From FEN-1219 sp963713355 (GTDB taxonomy: Bacteria; Pseudomonadota; Gammaproteobacteria; Steroidobacterales; Rariloculaceae), in the NCBI GenBank assembly GCA_963713355.1, contig CAVQLK010000006.1:744001-808000 (forward strand): DNA of 64,000 nucleotides, given 5' to 3'. The position numbers and the translations under genes are program-made. A model generated the notes under the pieces. The model did no database searches and was not told where the DNA came from. It saw only the letters and a list, made by a program, of their open reading frames with translations. Shown here piece after piece: positions 9,674 through 18,475 of this stretch. Every line of letters begins with the position of its first letter. Position 1 is the stretch's first letter.

Positions 9674-9976
9674 ATGCACGATTTTCCCTGGATGTGGATC
9701 CTGTTCGGAATGTTCTTCTGGGTGTTCCTGACTCGGCCCGGAAGGTTTCGGCTGTGTCAGGGACGTTCGTCCACCGGCGAAGTGAGTGAGCCGATCGACG
9801 GGCAGCGGCGGCGCAGGCGTGGCGCAGGCCTCGAGGGTGCGCTCGCGGAGCGCGACGCATTGATCGCGAAGCTCGAGGAACGCGTGCGCGTGCTCGAGCG
9901 CATCGCAACCGACGACTCTGCTCGGCTGCGCGCGGAGATCGATAGTCTTCGCGATCCTCCGGCGGGACGTTCCTAG
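9674..9976 (+). CDS. Small membrane protein, PspB-like layout
   Basis: A 100-residue protein with one N-terminal membrane segment (FPWMWILFGMFFWVFL), an arginine-rich stretch (QRRRRRG) and a C-terminal heptad-rich helix (ALAERDALIAKLEERVRVLE), the layout of PspB-type envelope-stress proteins. I do not see enough similarity to call it PspB, and no pspA or pspC lies beside it. A GGAG lies 6-9 bases before the ATG. Its stop overlaps the convergent oxygenase gene exactly at CTAG (9973-9976). Confidence 0.6.
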   Translation: MHDFPWMWILFGMFFWVFLTRPGRFRLCQGRSSTGEVSEPIDGQRRRRRGAGLEGALAERDALIAKLEERVRVLERIATDDSARLRAEIDSLRDPPAGRS

Positions 9977-10770
9977 ACCACGTCCTTCCGATACTCGGAC
10001 CCGAACGTGTCCTGCCCGGGTGCGACGTACGGCTGGTCGAGAATCCGCCGCAGCTCGGCGGAGTATTCGACGTCGGGCGCGTCGGCGGGCGACGGGTACG
10101 GCGATGCCCACGCCGAATGTCCCGGTGCGAACTTGTAGAGCAGGTTGCGCCGCTCGTGTCTTGCGCGCCATGGCCATGTGCCGTGCGTGCAAGCCTCGCT
10201 GAAAACAATCGCGTCGCCGGCTGCCACGGGCACGCGCAAAACCCAGGGCCCGGTTTTCTCGAACGAGATGAACTGCCGCGGCACAGCGAAGTTGGCTTTG
10301 TGGCTCCCGGGCACGACCGCAAAACCGCCGTCGTCGAGACCCGCGTCGCTGAGCGCGTAGGACACGACCACGAGGCCGTTCAGCATCTCGCCATCGCGGT
10401 AGCGGTATTCCTGGGCCGCGTCCCACGGCACGTTGCCGCCGTGTAGGCCGAGCTGCTTCGCGCCGGGACGCATCAGCAGCGCGTGCCCGTGATCGTAACG
10501 GAACTTCGGACCGGCGAGCGACTTGAGATACGGCAGCATCCTCGGGTGCGCAAGCAGCCGCCGGAACGGCTCATCCCACGTATGCAAAGCGCCGACGGTC
10601 ATGAAGTTCGGATCGTTGACCCATGCCGACTCCTGCCCGGACTCGGCCTTGCGCCACAGCTCGTACGAGTCGATGAGCGCGTTGAGCTCGCCGACCTCGT
10701 CACGCGTCAAGACTTGCTTCACGACGAGGAAGCCCATGAGATCGAAGAGGTATTTTTCTTCAGCGTCCAT
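9973..10770 (-). CDS. Phytanoyl-CoA dioxygenase (PhyH)-family protein
   Basis: A 265-residue protein of the PhyH Fe(II)/2-oxoglutarate oxygenase family. It starts with the typical helix (YLFDLMGFLVVKQVLTRDEV), then LGLHGGNVPWD, DAGLDDGGFAVVPGSHKANF, and the distal histidine segment GDAIVFSEACTHGTWPW with a downstream RRNLLYKF. PhyH enzymes bind iron through His-x-Asp and a distal His; here the proximal site reads HGG, so the carboxylate ligand is missing or elsewhere, as in halogenase-like or inactive variants. Substrate unknown. It begins directly after the stop of the upstream gene (10771), so the two form an operon. Confidence 0.8.
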   Translation of the reverse strand: MDAEEKYLFDLMGFLVVKQVLTRDEVGELNALIDSYELWRKAESGQESAWVNDPNFMTVGALHTWDEPFRRLLAHPRMLPYLKSLAGPKFRYDHGHALLMRPGAKQLGLHGGNVPWDAAQEYRYRDGEMLNGLVVVSYALSDAGLDDGGFAVVPGSHKANFAVPRQFISFEKTGPWVLRVPVAAGDAIVFSEACTHGTWPWRARHERRNLLYKFAPGHSAWASPYPSPADAPDVEYSAELRRILDQPYVAPGQDTFGSEYRKDVV

Positions 10771-11427
10771 CTAGAGAATCTCCCGTCCGACGTCGTTGTA
10801 GACACCTGCGGTCGCGAGACGCACGGGCTCGCCGATGCCGTCGAGCTCGCGGGCGATCGCGGCGAGTGAGCCATACGAGGGAAGCGTCCAGACCGCGACC
10901 CCGCCGGGATCGGGAGCGAGCTTGCCGATCCGGACACCGCACAGCGCGAGCGTCAAGTCCGCGTGCGCCGCGGCGCGCTTGACATACAGCTCGCGGATCT
11001 CGTCGTTCGAGCCCACGGGCTCGAAGAATTCCGCATAGTAGATACCGTTTTGCTGGCGAACGGGGTCGAGCAGCGCCTCGTAGCATCCGGCCCGTGCGAT
11101 CCAAGCGACCTCACGGAACGGCTTCTCGACGTCGTCGGCCTCGCCGGAACGAAAGACCTTGTCCCACTCGTCGATGCGTCCGAGCCCCGCGGTCGGTGTG
11201 TGCCAGATCGTCAGATACTCGGGGTCGGGTCCGAGCCGCCACGTGCGTCCGATACCGAGGATCATCCGGTCCTCGGACCACGAATCCTCCCAGCCGCTCT
11301 GTCCCGCGAGCACCGCGCGATGGAATCGTTGCAGCTGGCTCTCGAACGACTCGACAGCGAGCGTGCCTCGATCGCTTTCGCGAAGGCCCGGTTGCGGACG
11401 GCGGCTGGTGAACTCGATGTAAATCAT
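10771..11427 (-). CDS. NIPSNAP-like / dimeric alpha-beta barrel family protein, function unknown
   Basis: A 218-residue soluble protein starting MIYIEFTSRRPQPGLRES. It contains two related halves, each with a short beta-strand, a helix and a further strand (GIYYAEFFEPVGSNDEIREL opens the second), which suggests a ferredoxin-like NIPSNAP/ABM fold. I recognise no catalytic motif. The ATG at 11427 was chosen over the upstream in-frame start because the fold begins immediately after it and a GAG lies about 8 bases before it. It abuts the PhyH-family gene with no gap, so it may be the partner or a product-handling protein for that oxygenase; this is inferred from context only. Confidence 0.6.
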   Translation of the reverse strand: MIYIEFTSRRPQPGLRESDRGTLAVESFESQLQRFHRAVLAGQSGWEDSWSEDRMILGIGRTWRLGPDPEYLTIWHTPTAGLGRIDEWDKVFRSGEADDVEKPFREVAWIARAGCYEALLDPVRQQNGIYYAEFFEPVGSNDEIRELYVKRAAAHADLTLALCGVRIGKLAPDPGGVAVWTLPSYGSLAAIARELDGIGEPVRLATAGVYNDVGREIL

Positions 11428-11573
11428 TGGCAGCTCACAGGACGACCTCACTGCGCATAACAAGTTCCGGGCCGAGATCGCGGCCGAACAGCACTGATTC
11501 GCGCCTGCGATCCCGTGGCGCCAGCTCGGATTCGTGCGTCATGATGCCATCACGGTTCAACAGGGCGCACAAC

Positions 11574-12062
11574 ATGGGGATGCTCGAGGGCACCGCTGAC
11601 GCCGACCGGATGTGGATGGAGCCGGCGCTCGCTTGCGCCCGCGAGGCCGAGGCAGCCGGCGAAGTGCCTGTCGGCGCAGTGCTCGCCGACGCCAAAGGCG
11701 CCGTGATTGCTCGTGCGGCCAACGCACCGATCGCGCGCAAGGATCCGACCGCGCACGCCGAGATGCTCGTTCTGCGCGCCGCCGGGCGAGCGCTCGGCAA
11801 CTATCGTTTACCGGGCTGCGTGCTCTACGTGACGCTCGAGCCCTGCGCGATGTGCGTCGGCGCACTCGTGCACGCGAGAATTGCGCGCATCGTCTACGGC
11901 GCGGCGGATCCAAAGACGGGCGCATGCGGCTCGGCGTTCGATCTTGCCGCTAACGCGAAAATGAACCACCAAATCGAGGTCACGGGCGGCGTGCTGGGCG
12001 ACGAATGCGGTGCGCTGTTGAAGCGGTTCTTCGCGGCGCGGCGCGCGCGCGACGTGCTCTAG
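11574..12062 (+). CDS. tadA: tRNA-specific adenosine deaminase
   Basis: A 162-residue zinc deaminase that converts A34 to inosine in tRNA-Arg(ACG), letting one tRNA read several codons. The zinc and proton-shuttle motif is TAHAEM and the cysteine pair is in TLEPCAMCVGALVHARI; the downstream DPKTGACGS is typical of TadA rather than cytosine deaminases. The N-terminal helix MEPALACAREAEAAGEVPVG matches the family start, so the true start is 11574 or one of the nearby ATGs (11541-11544, 11610). The stop overlaps the convergent mltF stop exactly at CTAG (12059-12062). Confidence 0.93.
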   Translation: MGMLEGTADADRMWMEPALACAREAEAAGEVPVGAVLADAKGAVIARAANAPIARKDPTAHAEMLVLRAAGRALGNYRLPGCVLYVTLEPCAMCVGALVHARIARIVYGAADPKTGACGSAFDLAANAKMNHQIEVTGGVLGDECGALLKRFFAARRARDVL

Positions 12063-13432
12063 CCGGCTGGCTCGGCCCGGCCCGGCGGGGCGAACTCTTG
12101 CGACGTCAGCGTCTCGTGACTGTCGAGCCACATTAGGATCTCATAGTACCGGCGCACATTGTCGACATACGTGACGGCCGTCTGGCCCGGAGCAAACCCG
12201 CGCTGCACGCGGCTATACCAGGCCTTGTCGCTGAGCAGCGGCAAACGCGCGCGGACTTCGGTCCATTGGTCGGGATCTGCGCCTTGTGTCTGTGTGATGA
12301 TCCGCGCGTCCTCGAGGTGACCGAACCCCAAGTTGTATGCCGCGACCGCCAGCCACGAGCGGTCGGGCTCCGCAATGCGCTCCGGAACCTTGCGGCGCAC
12401 GCGCAAGTAGTAATGCGCGCCGCCGAGAATGCTCGAGCGGGCGTCCCGGCGGTCGCCGACTTCCATCATGCTCGCCGTGTGCTCGGTCAGCATCATCATG
12501 CCGCGCACGCCGGTCGGTGAGACGGCGCCCGGGTCCCAATGCGACTCTTGGTACGCGATGGCGGCGAGCAGCCGCCAGTCGACGCCCGTCGAGCGTTCGC
12601 CTTCGAGGAAGAAATCGCGGTAGTGCGGCAAGCGCGTGTCGACATGCCGCATGAAAGCGCGTGAGCCGACGTAGTCGAACTCGCTCGACGCGAAGTAATA
12701 GCGGTCGAGAATCTGCTTGAGCTCGCCCGTTGCCTCGATCTCCGCGAAATAGCTCGCAATGCTCTCGCGCAGCTCCGCGTCATCCTTGGGCAAGGCCCAT
12801 GCGATCTGGTCCGAGGGGCCGAGCGGAAAGGCAACACGCAACTCCGGATAAAACTGCCGTAACAGCTCGAACAGATGCGAGTCCGCGACCGTGTAATCGA
12901 TCTCGCCTTCGGCCACGCGCCGAATCAGCTCGTCGCTCGAGCGCTGAGCGTGCTCGACCCAGGTCAACCGCGGCTCTTGCTCGCTGAGGTTCTCGAGCAA
13001 GGCCGCGTGCGAGGAGCTCGCGACGACATCGAGCCGCCCGCCGACGAGGTCCGCGAGCTTGCGGGGCCGCGGCGTGCCGCGGCGATAGACGATCAGCGGC
13101 TCGATCTCCTGATAGCCCGGACCGAACGTCACACTGTCGCGTCTCGCGTCGGCGATCGTCAGACTTGCGGCGCCGATCTGGGCTTTTCCCGACTCCAAGT
13201 CGGGGAATACCTGGTCGTCGATGTAGATGCGCAGACTGACGCCAAGCTTCTCGGCGTAGCCGCGAGCTAGCTCATATTCGATGCCGCGCGGCTCGTCGGC
13301 GCCGTAGTAAAAGGCAGCCGGCGTATTGCGAGTCACCACCTTCAGCTCCCCGGAGCGCAAGATCCGCTCGAGGACTGAGGGGGGTGACGAGCACGTGCTG
13401 AGCATGATGCTCAGCGCGATCGCGGCCAGCAT
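12059..13432 (-). CDS. mltF: Membrane-bound lytic murein transglycosylase F
   Basis: A 457-residue peptidoglycan lytic transglycosylase. The N-terminus is a lipoprotein signal (MLAAIALSIMLSTC, lipid Cys14; Thr before Cys is unusual). Residues about 25-245 form a solute-binding-like domain (LKVVTRNTPAAFYYG, GKAQIGAASLTIADARRD), and residues 275-440 a Slt70-like catalytic domain with AIAYQESHWDP (catalytic Glu296), SPTGVRGMMMLTEHTA and AVAAYNLGFGH. It cleaves the MurNAc-GlcNAc bond to 1,6-anhydro ends and is expected on the inner face of the outer membrane. The start at 13432 was chosen for its signal peptide; an AGGGGAG lies about 12 bases upstream. Divergent from the porin gene. Confidence 0.92.
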   Translation of the reverse strand: MLAAIALSIMLSTCSSPPSVLERILRSGELKVVTRNTPAAFYYGADEPRGIEYELARGYAEKLGVSLRIYIDDQVFPDLESGKAQIGAASLTIADARRDSVTFGPGYQEIEPLIVYRRGTPRPRKLADLVGGRLDVVASSSHAALLENLSEQEPRLTWVEHAQRSSDELIRRVAEGEIDYTVADSHLFELLRQFYPELRVAFPLGPSDQIAWALPKDDAELRESIASYFAEIEATGELKQILDRYYFASSEFDYVGSRAFMRHVDTRLPHYRDFFLEGERSTGVDWRLLAAIAYQESHWDPGAVSPTGVRGMMMLTEHTASMMEVGDRRDARSSILGGAHYYLRVRRKVPERIAEPDRSWLAVAAYNLGFGHLEDARIITQTQGADPDQWTEVRARLPLLSDKAWYSRVQRGFAPGQTAVTYVDNVRRYYEILMWLDSHETLTSQEFAPPGRAEPAG

Positions 13433-13513
13433 TCGCAACAGCGGCTCCCCTGTGCCTGGAACGTCGATTATACGGGTATCGATACCTGCGGTCGGCCGAT
13501 CCGCGCCCACGTT

Positions 13514-13547
13514 TTGTAACACGACTGTAACCGACCCGTAGCATTAT
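13514..13547 (+). promoter_or_regulatory. Pho-box-like direct repeat with -10 element
   Basis: TTGTAAC (13514-13520) and CTGTAAC (13525-13531) are separated by four bases, giving the 11-base period of a PhoB box (consensus CTGTCAT, four bases, repeat). Ten bases later lies CATTAT (13542-13547), a fair -10, at the spacing seen where PhoB replaces a -35. The porin start codon is at 13600. The site could alternatively serve the divergent mltF gene. Confidence 0.4.
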
Positions 13548-13599
13548 CCGGTCGCAGCCGCACCAAGCGGTTAGAGCCTGAAAAAACGGAGCAAAATCA

Positions 13600-14811
13600 A
13601 TGCGAAACACACTCTCCGCGGCCGCTGTTGCAACGATTCTCGCCTTCGGCATGCCCGTGGCAGCACAGCCTGCAGGCGCGGAAATCGCCGCGATCCGAGC
13701 CGAGATCGCAGCCTTGACGGCGCGGCTCGATCGGCTCGAGCAAGGGACGGCTCCGGCCGTCACAGCGGCGGAAGCTCCGCGCGTCGTCGTCGAGCCGAGA
13801 GGCGAGGCGGCGGTCGCTCCGAACCTGCGTTTTTCCGGCGATTTGCGCTACCGGCACGAGGCGATCAACGAGGAAGCCGAAAGCGAGCGCCACCGACACC
13901 GTATCCGCGGGCGGTTCGGCGTCACGGCCGACGTCGCCGACAACGTCCGGCTCGGGCTCACGCTCGCGACGGGCGGCGACGACCCCGTTTCGGCCAACCA
14001 GACGCTCGACACAGGCTTCAGCCGCAAGCCGATCGGCGTGGACCGCGCGTTCTTCAGCTGGGCCGCCACGGAAGAGCTCACGTTCACGGGCGGCAAGTTC
14101 GCGACTCCGTTCTACCGACCGGGCAATCACCACCTGATCTACGACAACGACTTGAACCCCGAGGGTCTCGCGCTTCGCTACAGCCGCGGCAATTGGTTCG
14201 CGAGCTACGCCGGCCTGTGGGTCGAAGAGCGCAGTGCAGCCGACGACTCGATCATGCTCGGCGGCCAGTTCGGCTATCGCCGCACAATCGACGGCGGCAT
14301 GCGCATCACGGCCGGCGCGGGCTACTACGACTACCTCCAAACGCAAGGGCAAACGCCGTTCTGGGACGGCGCGCCTGCCGGCAACCGCGTCGATGCGGCT
14401 GGGAACTACCTGAACGATTTCAATCTCGCGCAACTGTTCGGCGAGCTCAATTTCACGCCAGGAGAGCGGCCTGTGACCGTATTCGCCGACTACGTCGTCA
14501 ATACGGAAGCCGACGACGTAGATACGGGCTTCGCTGTCGGCGCGAGCCTCGGCGAGGTCACGGGGCCACGCACGTGGCGCGTCGGTTACTCGTATCAGGA
14601 TCTCGAAGCCGACTCGGTCATCGGCACGTTCACGGACTCGGATTGGGCGGGCGGCGGCACCGACGGCACTGGCCACGTGCTCGAGCTCAGTTACGGCTTC
14701 CGCGAGCGGCTCGTGTTCGGCTTTCGGTACTTCTTGAACGAGCGCGGCGAGGATGCCGGCAACGCCCACGACTACAACCGGCTGCAAGCGGACGTCCAGT
14801 TCGACTATTGA
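13600..14811 (+). CDS. Putative outer-membrane porin
   Basis: A 403-residue secreted protein: signal peptide ending MPVAAQPAGA, a short coiled coil (EIAAIRAEIAALTARLDRLE) that would trimerise in the periplasm, then alternating aromatic and charged beta-strands through to a C-terminal QFDY, as in outer-membrane barrels. The segment NLRFSGDLRYRHEAI followed by RIRGRFGVTADV and GGKFATPFYRPG resembles the Porin_5 / putative porin family. The substrate is unknown. GGAGC precedes the ATG by about eight bases. The upstream Pho-box-like repeat suggests phosphate control, which would fit a phosphate- or polyphosphate-selective pore, but the protein itself does not show this. Confidence 0.85.
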   Translation: MRNTLSAAAVATILAFGMPVAAQPAGAEIAAIRAEIAALTARLDRLEQGTAPAVTAAEAPRVVVEPRGEAAVAPNLRFSGDLRYRHEAINEEAESERHRHRIRGRFGVTADVADNVRLGLTLATGGDDPVSANQTLDTGFSRKPIGVDRAFFSWAATEELTFTGGKFATPFYRPGNHHLIYDNDLNPEGLALRYSRGNWFASYAGLWVEERSAADDSIMLGGQFGYRRTIDGGMRITAGAGYYDYLQTQGQTPFWDGAPAGNRVDAAGNYLNDFNLAQLFGELNFTPGERPVTVFADYVVNTEADDVDTGFAVGASLGEVTGPRTWRVGYSYQDLEADSVIGTFTDSDWAGGGTDGTGHVLELSYGFRERLVFGFRYFLNERGEDAGNAHDYNRLQADVQFDY

Positions 14812-14934
14812 CGCGCGCTTCTCTGTAGAAATCTTGGCGTCCCGTACCGAACAGTGCGGTGTTGAGACGCTCCCGAACGCACGAATAGACTCCGGCGCGC
14901 GAAGCGCGCTGGCGCTCTGCCCAGTGGAGTACTC

Positions 14935-15387
14935 ATGAGTAGGGAGATCATGCCGACAGTTCCGCAGCAGCGACCGTTGGTCGCCAAAGAGCGCTTCGAT
15001 TCAAATGGCGCACGCAAGGCGGCGATTGCTTTGCTGACGGCGATCTACAAGACGGGGCGGCACGGCACGATGGCCGAGGTCCTCATCGCGCTCGAGGTCA
15101 TCGACTCGAATCTCGAAGGCAAGCCGCACTCGATGAAATCGCTGTCGAGCAAGCTGGGCATCCCCTACACATCCGTCTCGCGCATCGTCTATTCGCTGAC
15201 GAACGAGGCACAACCCGGCGGCGTGTTGAAGCTCGTGCCCGACAGCAAAGACCGTCGCCGCAAGCACATCGAGCTCGACACCGATGCGCTGAAGCGCATG
15301 AGCTCGCACGTGCGCGCGCTGGAAAAGGCGATGATCGATTACTACGGCAGCTCCGTTTACAAGCTCAAGAAAGACCAGCCGAACTAG
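14935..15387 (+). CDS. MarR-like winged-helix transcriptional regulator
   Basis: A 150-residue DNA-binding protein. The recognition region reads SMKSLSSKLGIPYTSVSRIVYSL, followed by the wing with DSKDRRRKHIELDTDALKRM, the hallmark of MarR/SlyA-type proteins (the DxRxK wing). N-terminal and C-terminal helices would form the dimer interface. Target and ligand are unknown. The start may be 14935 or ATG 14950, which has AGGGAG just upstream but rather close. It lies alone between the porin and the DUF3750 gene, both on the same strand. Confidence 0.75.
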   Translation: MSREIMPTVPQQRPLVAKERFDSNGARKAAIALLTAIYKTGRHGTMAEVLIALEVIDSNLEGKPHSMKSLSSKLGIPYTSVSRIVYSLTNEAQPGGVLKLVPDSKDRRRKHIELDTDALKRMSSHVRALEKAMIDYYGSSVYKLKKDQPN

Positions 15388-15428
15388 AGACGGGCCGCGG
15401 GCGCTTGCCCGACCTCTTGTGCCGGACT

Positions 15429-16220
15429 ATGTTGGCTCGCATGAAGCGTCCCAGCGCCAACTGGTTATGGTTAGTTCCTCCGTTCCTGTTCGGGATGGCG
15501 TATCTCGATCGTGTCGAGTCGGGACCCGTCGGCGATTGGCGTAGCGCGAGTCGCGCTCCCGTGGGGCTCGCGCCGGATCCGCAAGCCACACCGGAGCCCG
15601 TCGTTCAGGTCTATGCCGCGCGGGCCGTGCGCTGGCGCGGCTACTTCGGCGTGCACACGTGGATCGCCGTCAAGCCGCGCGACGCCGTCGAGTTCACTGT
15701 CTATGAAGTGAACGGCTGGCGGCTGCGCCGCACGGGCAGCGCCGTCAGCGTCGACAATCGGCTGCCCGACGCGCGCTGGTTCGGTAACCGGCCCGCGTTG
15801 CTCGCAGACGTGCGCGGCGAAGGTGTCGACGAATTGATCACGCGCATCGAACAAGCCATCGATTCATATCCGTACGCCGGCACGTACCGAGTGTGGCCCG
15901 GTCCGAACTCCAATACGTTCGTCGCGCACGTGCTGCGTGCGGCGCCCGAGCTGCGGGCCGATCTACCCGCGCACGCGATCGGCAAGGATTATTTGGGTCC
16001 CGCATTCATCGCCTGGTCACCGAGCGGCACGGGTGCGCAGGTGAACCTGTTCGGCGTCGTCGGCGCGCTGGCGGGCATCGAGGAGGGCGTCGAGCTCAAC
16101 GTGCTGGGCCTCACGTTCGGCGTCGATCCCCTCGATCTCGCGTTGAAAGTGCCGATGGCGGGAAGGCTCGGCTGGCCGCGCGACGTGGCGACCCCCGTTG
16201 CCCATGCCGAGGAGAAGTAG
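15429..16220 (+). CDS. DUF3750 family protein
   Basis: A roughly 263-residue protein recognised as DUF3750 by VVQVYAARAVRWRGYFGVHT followed by WIAVKPRDA, and by YRVWPGPNSNTFVAHVLRAAPE. An N-terminal hydrophobic stretch (NWLWLVPPFLFGMAYL) is a membrane anchor or signal peptide. Biochemical function is unknown to me. Two in-frame ATGs (15429, 15441) are possible and neither has a strong ribosome binding site. Its end overlaps the ribosome binding site of the following DUF6607 gene, so the two are probably co-transcribed. Confidence 0.75.
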   Translation: MLARMKRPSANWLWLVPPFLFGMAYLDRVESGPVGDWRSASRAPVGLAPDPQATPEPVVQVYAARAVRWRGYFGVHTWIAVKPRDAVEFTVYEVNGWRLRRTGSAVSVDNRLPDARWFGNRPALLADVRGEGVDELITRIEQAIDSYPYAGTYRVWPGPNSNTFVAHVLRAAPELRADLPAHAIGKDYLGPAFIAWSPSGTGAQVNLFGVVGALAGIEEGVELNVLGLTFGVDPLDLALKVPMAGRLGWPRDVATPVAHAEEK

Positions 16221-16221
16221 T

Positions 16222-17331
16222 GTGCGCGCGCTGATCTTGGCCGTTGGGGCCGCTGCCGTTCTCGCCGCGTCGCCGGCGAGGCACACGCACGCGGAGCCGC
16301 GGCAGTTCACGTTCAGCTGGCAGTTCGAGGACGGCGACACTCTGCGGCCGCGCGGCGGCACGACACGCGGCGCGCCGCTGACGCTCGCGACGGAGCCGAG
16401 CGCTGCATGGCACGCCGTCCAGGAGCCCGGCCTCACGAAATTCGAGCGCGATCGTCGCGCGATCCTCGCAATGGCCGGCGGCTACCGCACGAGCTTCGAC
16501 TTCCTCGAGACCGTCGGCTTCACGCCCGGCTTCACGCCTTCGCGTCCATATCAATCGTGGGGAACGGAGTACATCTACGTCGTCGAGGACCGCGGCACCT
16601 TCATTCGCTTGCAGCACTTGATGGTCATGTTCATCGCGGACGGCGACGGTAACGTGCAAGGCCCGTTCGTGCAGAAGCATTGGCGGCAAGATTGGCGTTA
16701 CGAGGACACGGATCTGCACGTCTTCATCGGCCGTAATCGCTGGGTTCGGCATACGCGAACGGTCGAGGAGGCGCGCGGCCGCTGGTCGCAAGCCGTGTTC
16801 CAGGTCGACGACTCGCCTCGCTACGAAGCGCTCGGCGAGTGGGAGCACTACGGCAGCTATTCGGCGTGGACGAGCGATCGAACGGCTCGGCCATTACCGC
16901 GCCGCGAAACGACGGTGCGCAGCGACTACCACATCCTCGAGGGCATCAACCGGCACACGCTGACGCCGACGGGCTGGGTCCAGGAGGAGGAGAACCTGAA
17001 GCTCGTGCTCGACGAGCAAGGCCAGCCGGCCGCCAATCCGTATCTCGCGCGCGAGCTCGGTGTAGCCCGTTACGAGCACGTCGTCGGCTTCGATTTCTCG
17101 GCGGGCGATCGCTACTGGCAGCGTAGCGGCGAGTTTTGGCGCGACGTGCGCGCCGCCTGGGATGCCGTCTATGCCGAGCGCGATTCGTTCGAGTACCTCG
17201 AAGAGGTCGATGGCCAAGAGATGTTCGTGCCGCTCTTCGAGCATGCCGAGCGGCTCGATGCCGGTGAGCCGTACGATGCCGCGGCCGCGGCCGAAGTCAT
17301 CCGCAGGACGCTCGCGCGGCACCTGCGCTGA
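16222..17331 (+). CDS. DUF6607 family secreted protein
   Basis: A 369-residue protein with a signal peptide (VRALILAVGAAAVLAA) followed by a tryptophan- and tyrosine-rich beta-structure: SRPYQSWGTEYIYVVED, QKHWRQDWRYED, GEWEHYGSYSAWTSDR, REWE-like motifs. I recognise this pattern as DUF6607, of unknown role, exported to the periplasm. The start was set at GTG 16222 because AGGAGA ends six bases before it and the hydrophobic signal begins directly there; the upstream ATG at 16204 lies inside the previous gene. It follows the DUF3750 stop by one base. Confidence 0.75.
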   Translation: MRALILAVGAAAVLAASPARHTHAEPRQFTFSWQFEDGDTLRPRGGTTRGAPLTLATEPSAAWHAVQEPGLTKFERDRRAILAMAGGYRTSFDFLETVGFTPGFTPSRPYQSWGTEYIYVVEDRGTFIRLQHLMVMFIADGDGNVQGPFVQKHWRQDWRYEDTDLHVFIGRNRWVRHTRTVEEARGRWSQAVFQVDDSPRYEALGEWEHYGSYSAWTSDRTARPLPRRETTVRSDYHILEGINRHTLTPTGWVQEEENLKLVLDEQGQPAANPYLARELGVARYEHVVGFDFSAGDRYWQRSGEFWRDVRAAWDAVYAERDSFEYLEEVDGQEMFVPLFEHAERLDAGEPYDAAAAAEVIRRTLARHLR

Positions 17332-17429
17332 CGCGGCCGACTCACCGTCTCCCTGCCGCAAGCGCGCGGCGTTCGTTACCATAGCCGTCCGGCTTTACTG
17401 CGCCGCACGAAAGAACCGAGGGGAACCGC

Positions 17430-18455
17430 ATGGCCTTTTCGATTCGCGTCATCGCGAGCGCGTTGCTGCTGGCATCGATGCCGGCGGCTGTGGGCGCGCA
17501 AGACGCCCTGTGCGACCGGCAATGCCTTGAAGACCTCGTCGATCGATACCTCGAGGCGCTCGTTCAGCACGATCCCACCGCCGTGCCGCTCGCTGCGGCG
17601 GCGCGCTACACCGAGAACGGCCAGAGACTCAACGTCGGGGACGGCTTGTGGCGCAGCGTCAAGTCAAAGGGCAAGTATCGGCTCGTCGTTGCCGATACTG
17701 AGGCGCAGCAGGTCGCCTACATCGGCACGCTCGAGGAGCTGAACGCCGATCCGTTGCTCGGCACGCCGGCGTTGATCGCGCTGCGGCTCAAGCTCGTCGC
17801 GGGGGAGATTACCGAGATCGAGCAATTCATCACACGCAGCGTCGACGCGGCGAAGCGCGTCGAGGCACTCGGCCGGCCGCATCCCTCGTTCGCGGAAACC
17901 GTGCCCGCTGCCGAGCGAATGCAGCGCGCCGATCTCATCGCGACTGCGAACAAATATTTCACGGGCATGCAGCAGAACGACGGCAAAGGCGACTATCCGT
18001 TCGCGGACGACTGCAGCCGGATCGAGAACGGTATGCAGACGACGAACCGGCCGACACCGGCCGGTGAAACGCGGCCCGATCCGAGGACGGCGCCAAGTTA
18101 CTCGGCGCAATGGAGCTGCCGCGAGCAGTTCGAGTCGGGGCTGCTGCACTTCGTGACACGGATCCGCGATCGCCGTTTCGTAGCGGTCGATCCGGAGCGC
18201 GGGCTCGTGTTTGCATTCGTTTTCTTCGACCACGCGGCCGGCGAGACGCGGACTTTCAGGACGCCGAGCGGGCGCGAGGTGACGGCCGGGCCCGCGCAGC
18301 CGTGGACGTGGTACATCGCAGAGCTGTTCAAGATCGAGAACGGGTTGATTCGCCGAATCGAGGCGACGCTCGAGCGTGTGCCCTACGGCATGACGTCCGG
18401 CTGGAGCAGCTGGGAAGACGGCATGTCGGATCGCGCCCGCGACGTCACGCGCTGA
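17430..18455 (+). CDS. Secreted protein of unknown function (SnoaL/DUF8021-like halves)
   Basis: A 341-residue exported protein: signal peptide MAFSIRVIASALLLASMPAA ending near VGAQ, then CDRQCLEDLVDRYLEALVQH, a helix typical of SnoaL/NTF2-like folds. A second similar helix begins near ERMQRADLIATANKYFTGMQ, so the mature protein looks like two NTF2-like halves; cysteines at CDRQC and DDCSRIE/WSCREQ may be disulphide-bonded. I cannot assign a reaction. It stands alone, with 98 bases before it and 20 before the next gene. Confidence 0.6.
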   Translation: MAFSIRVIASALLLASMPAAVGAQDALCDRQCLEDLVDRYLEALVQHDPTAVPLAAAARYTENGQRLNVGDGLWRSVKSKGKYRLVVADTEAQQVAYIGTLEELNADPLLGTPALIALRLKLVAGEITEIEQFITRSVDAAKRVEALGRPHPSFAETVPAAERMQRADLIATANKYFTGMQQNDGKGDYPFADDCSRIENGMQTTNRPTPAGETRPDPRTAPSYSAQWSCREQFESGLLHFVTRIRDRRFVAVDPERGLVFAFVFFDHAAGETRTFRTPSGREVTAGPAQPWTWYIAELFKIENGLIRRIEATLERVPYGMTSGWSSWEDGMSDRARDVTR

Positions 18456-18475
18456 TCGAGCGATCGTAGCGCACC

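Noticed and set aside
12059..13432. mltF read as a plain amino-acid-binding protein
   Set aside because: The C-terminal half has the lytic transglycosylase Glu and flanking motifs, so the binding-like domain is the known N-terminal domain of MltF.
13597..14787. A 396-codon minus-strand frame opposite the porin gene
   Set aside because: The porin has a signal peptide and barrel strands; the antisense frame shows only composition bias.
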